64,000 bases of DNA. Source: Clostridium mobile (GTDB lineage: Bacteria; Bacillota; Clostridia; Clostridiales; Clostridiaceae). A program made the position numbers and the translations under genes. Below, piece after piece: positions 63,847 through 64,000 of this stretch. The DNA is taken from assembly GCF_018918285.1 (NCBI RefSeq), contig NZ_JAHLQF010000004.1, positions 554,206 to 618,205 on the forward strand, written 5' to 3'. Each line of letters begins with the position of its first letter. The stretch's first letter is position 1. Under the pieces are notes generated by a model that was not told the DNA's origin, did no database searches, and was given only the letters and a program-made list of their open reading frames with translations.

Positions 63847-64000
63847 GATCAAGCCCTCGACCTATTAGTACTAGTCAGCTGAATGTATTACTACACTTAC
63901 ACCTCTAGCCTATCAACCTTGTGTTCTTCAAGGGGTCTTACTAGCTTACGCTATGGGAAATCTAATCTTGAGGTGGGCTTCACGCTTAGATGCTTTCAGC
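63847..64000 (-). rRNA. rrl: 23S ribosomal RNA, 3' end (partial)
   Basis: The minus strand carries the universal 3' part, including GACTAGTACTAATAGGTCGAGG at the end (seen here in complement as CCTCGACCTATTAGTACTAG). The gene runs off the window edge. Exact 3' end is estimated. Confidence 0.96.

Overview
The window is very AT-rich and reads as the chromosome of a spore-forming, anaerobic Clostridium. The evidence is class III ribonucleotide reductase, clostridial ferredoxins, spore genes (spmA, spmB, gin), tryptophanase, cysteine desulfidase, strong AGGAGG ribosome sites and Gram-positive lipoproteins. The order gin - decarboxylase - tmk - darA - holB - ricT - trmN6 - rsmI - abrB, and metG, tatD, yabE, rnmV, rsmA, matches the origin-proximal informational cluster of Firmicutes. 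The species cannot be fixed by eye. I see no prophage, IS element or CRISPR array.

Layout. 0-8 kb: a DUF3870 protein, murI behind a structured leader with an internal terminator, a metallo-hydrolase, a metal-sensing ArsR repressor, a cyanophycin-synthetase-like Mur ligase and nrdD-nrdG. 8-18.5 kb: a DUF3048 lipoprotein, a diguanylate cyclase, a small protein, ferredoxin, an Mrp ATPase, a three-gene MacAB-type exporter, lgt with a lipoprotein and two clostridial hypotheticals. 18.6-26 kb: rsmA, rnmV, a G5/3D wall protein, tatD, a DUF362 ferredoxin-like protein, and metG under a T-box. A pair of equal-sized structured hairpins lies just past metG.

26-35 kb: two MATE exporters, one with a 9-bp tandem repeat and an apparent ATA start, the other behind a probable guanidine-IV riboswitch. 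Then come spmA-spmB, a secreted glucosaminidase, a two-component system and a pseudouridine synthase. 35.5-41.6 kb: a tryptophan catabolism island of tnaA, an amino-acid/sodium symporter and ridA, with a divergent YheO-type regulator and an NhaC antiporter. 41.6-48.8 kb: ispF, natAB, a 55-residue protein, a polysaccharide deacetylase lipoprotein flanked by two clusters of DnaA boxes, a transaldolase-like enzyme, an AbrB-family regulator and an NlpC/P60 hydrolase.

48.9-56.2 kb is the co-directional housekeeping/sporulation cluster. 56.3-64 kb: an M20 peptidase, a PH-like membrane protein, corA, tRNA-Cys, a sirtuin, a cysteine desulfidase transcribed from a clear sigma-54 promoter with two palindromic upstream sites and its divergent sigma-54 activator, then the 3' end of an rRNA operon (23S, 5S) on the minus strand.

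Most promising for new biology: the paired 18-27-18 nt hairpins after metG, the murI leader, the DnaA-box clusters, the Mur ligase with a decayed ATP-grasp region and a start codon buried in an inverted repeat, and the sigma-54 circuit for cysteine breakdown.
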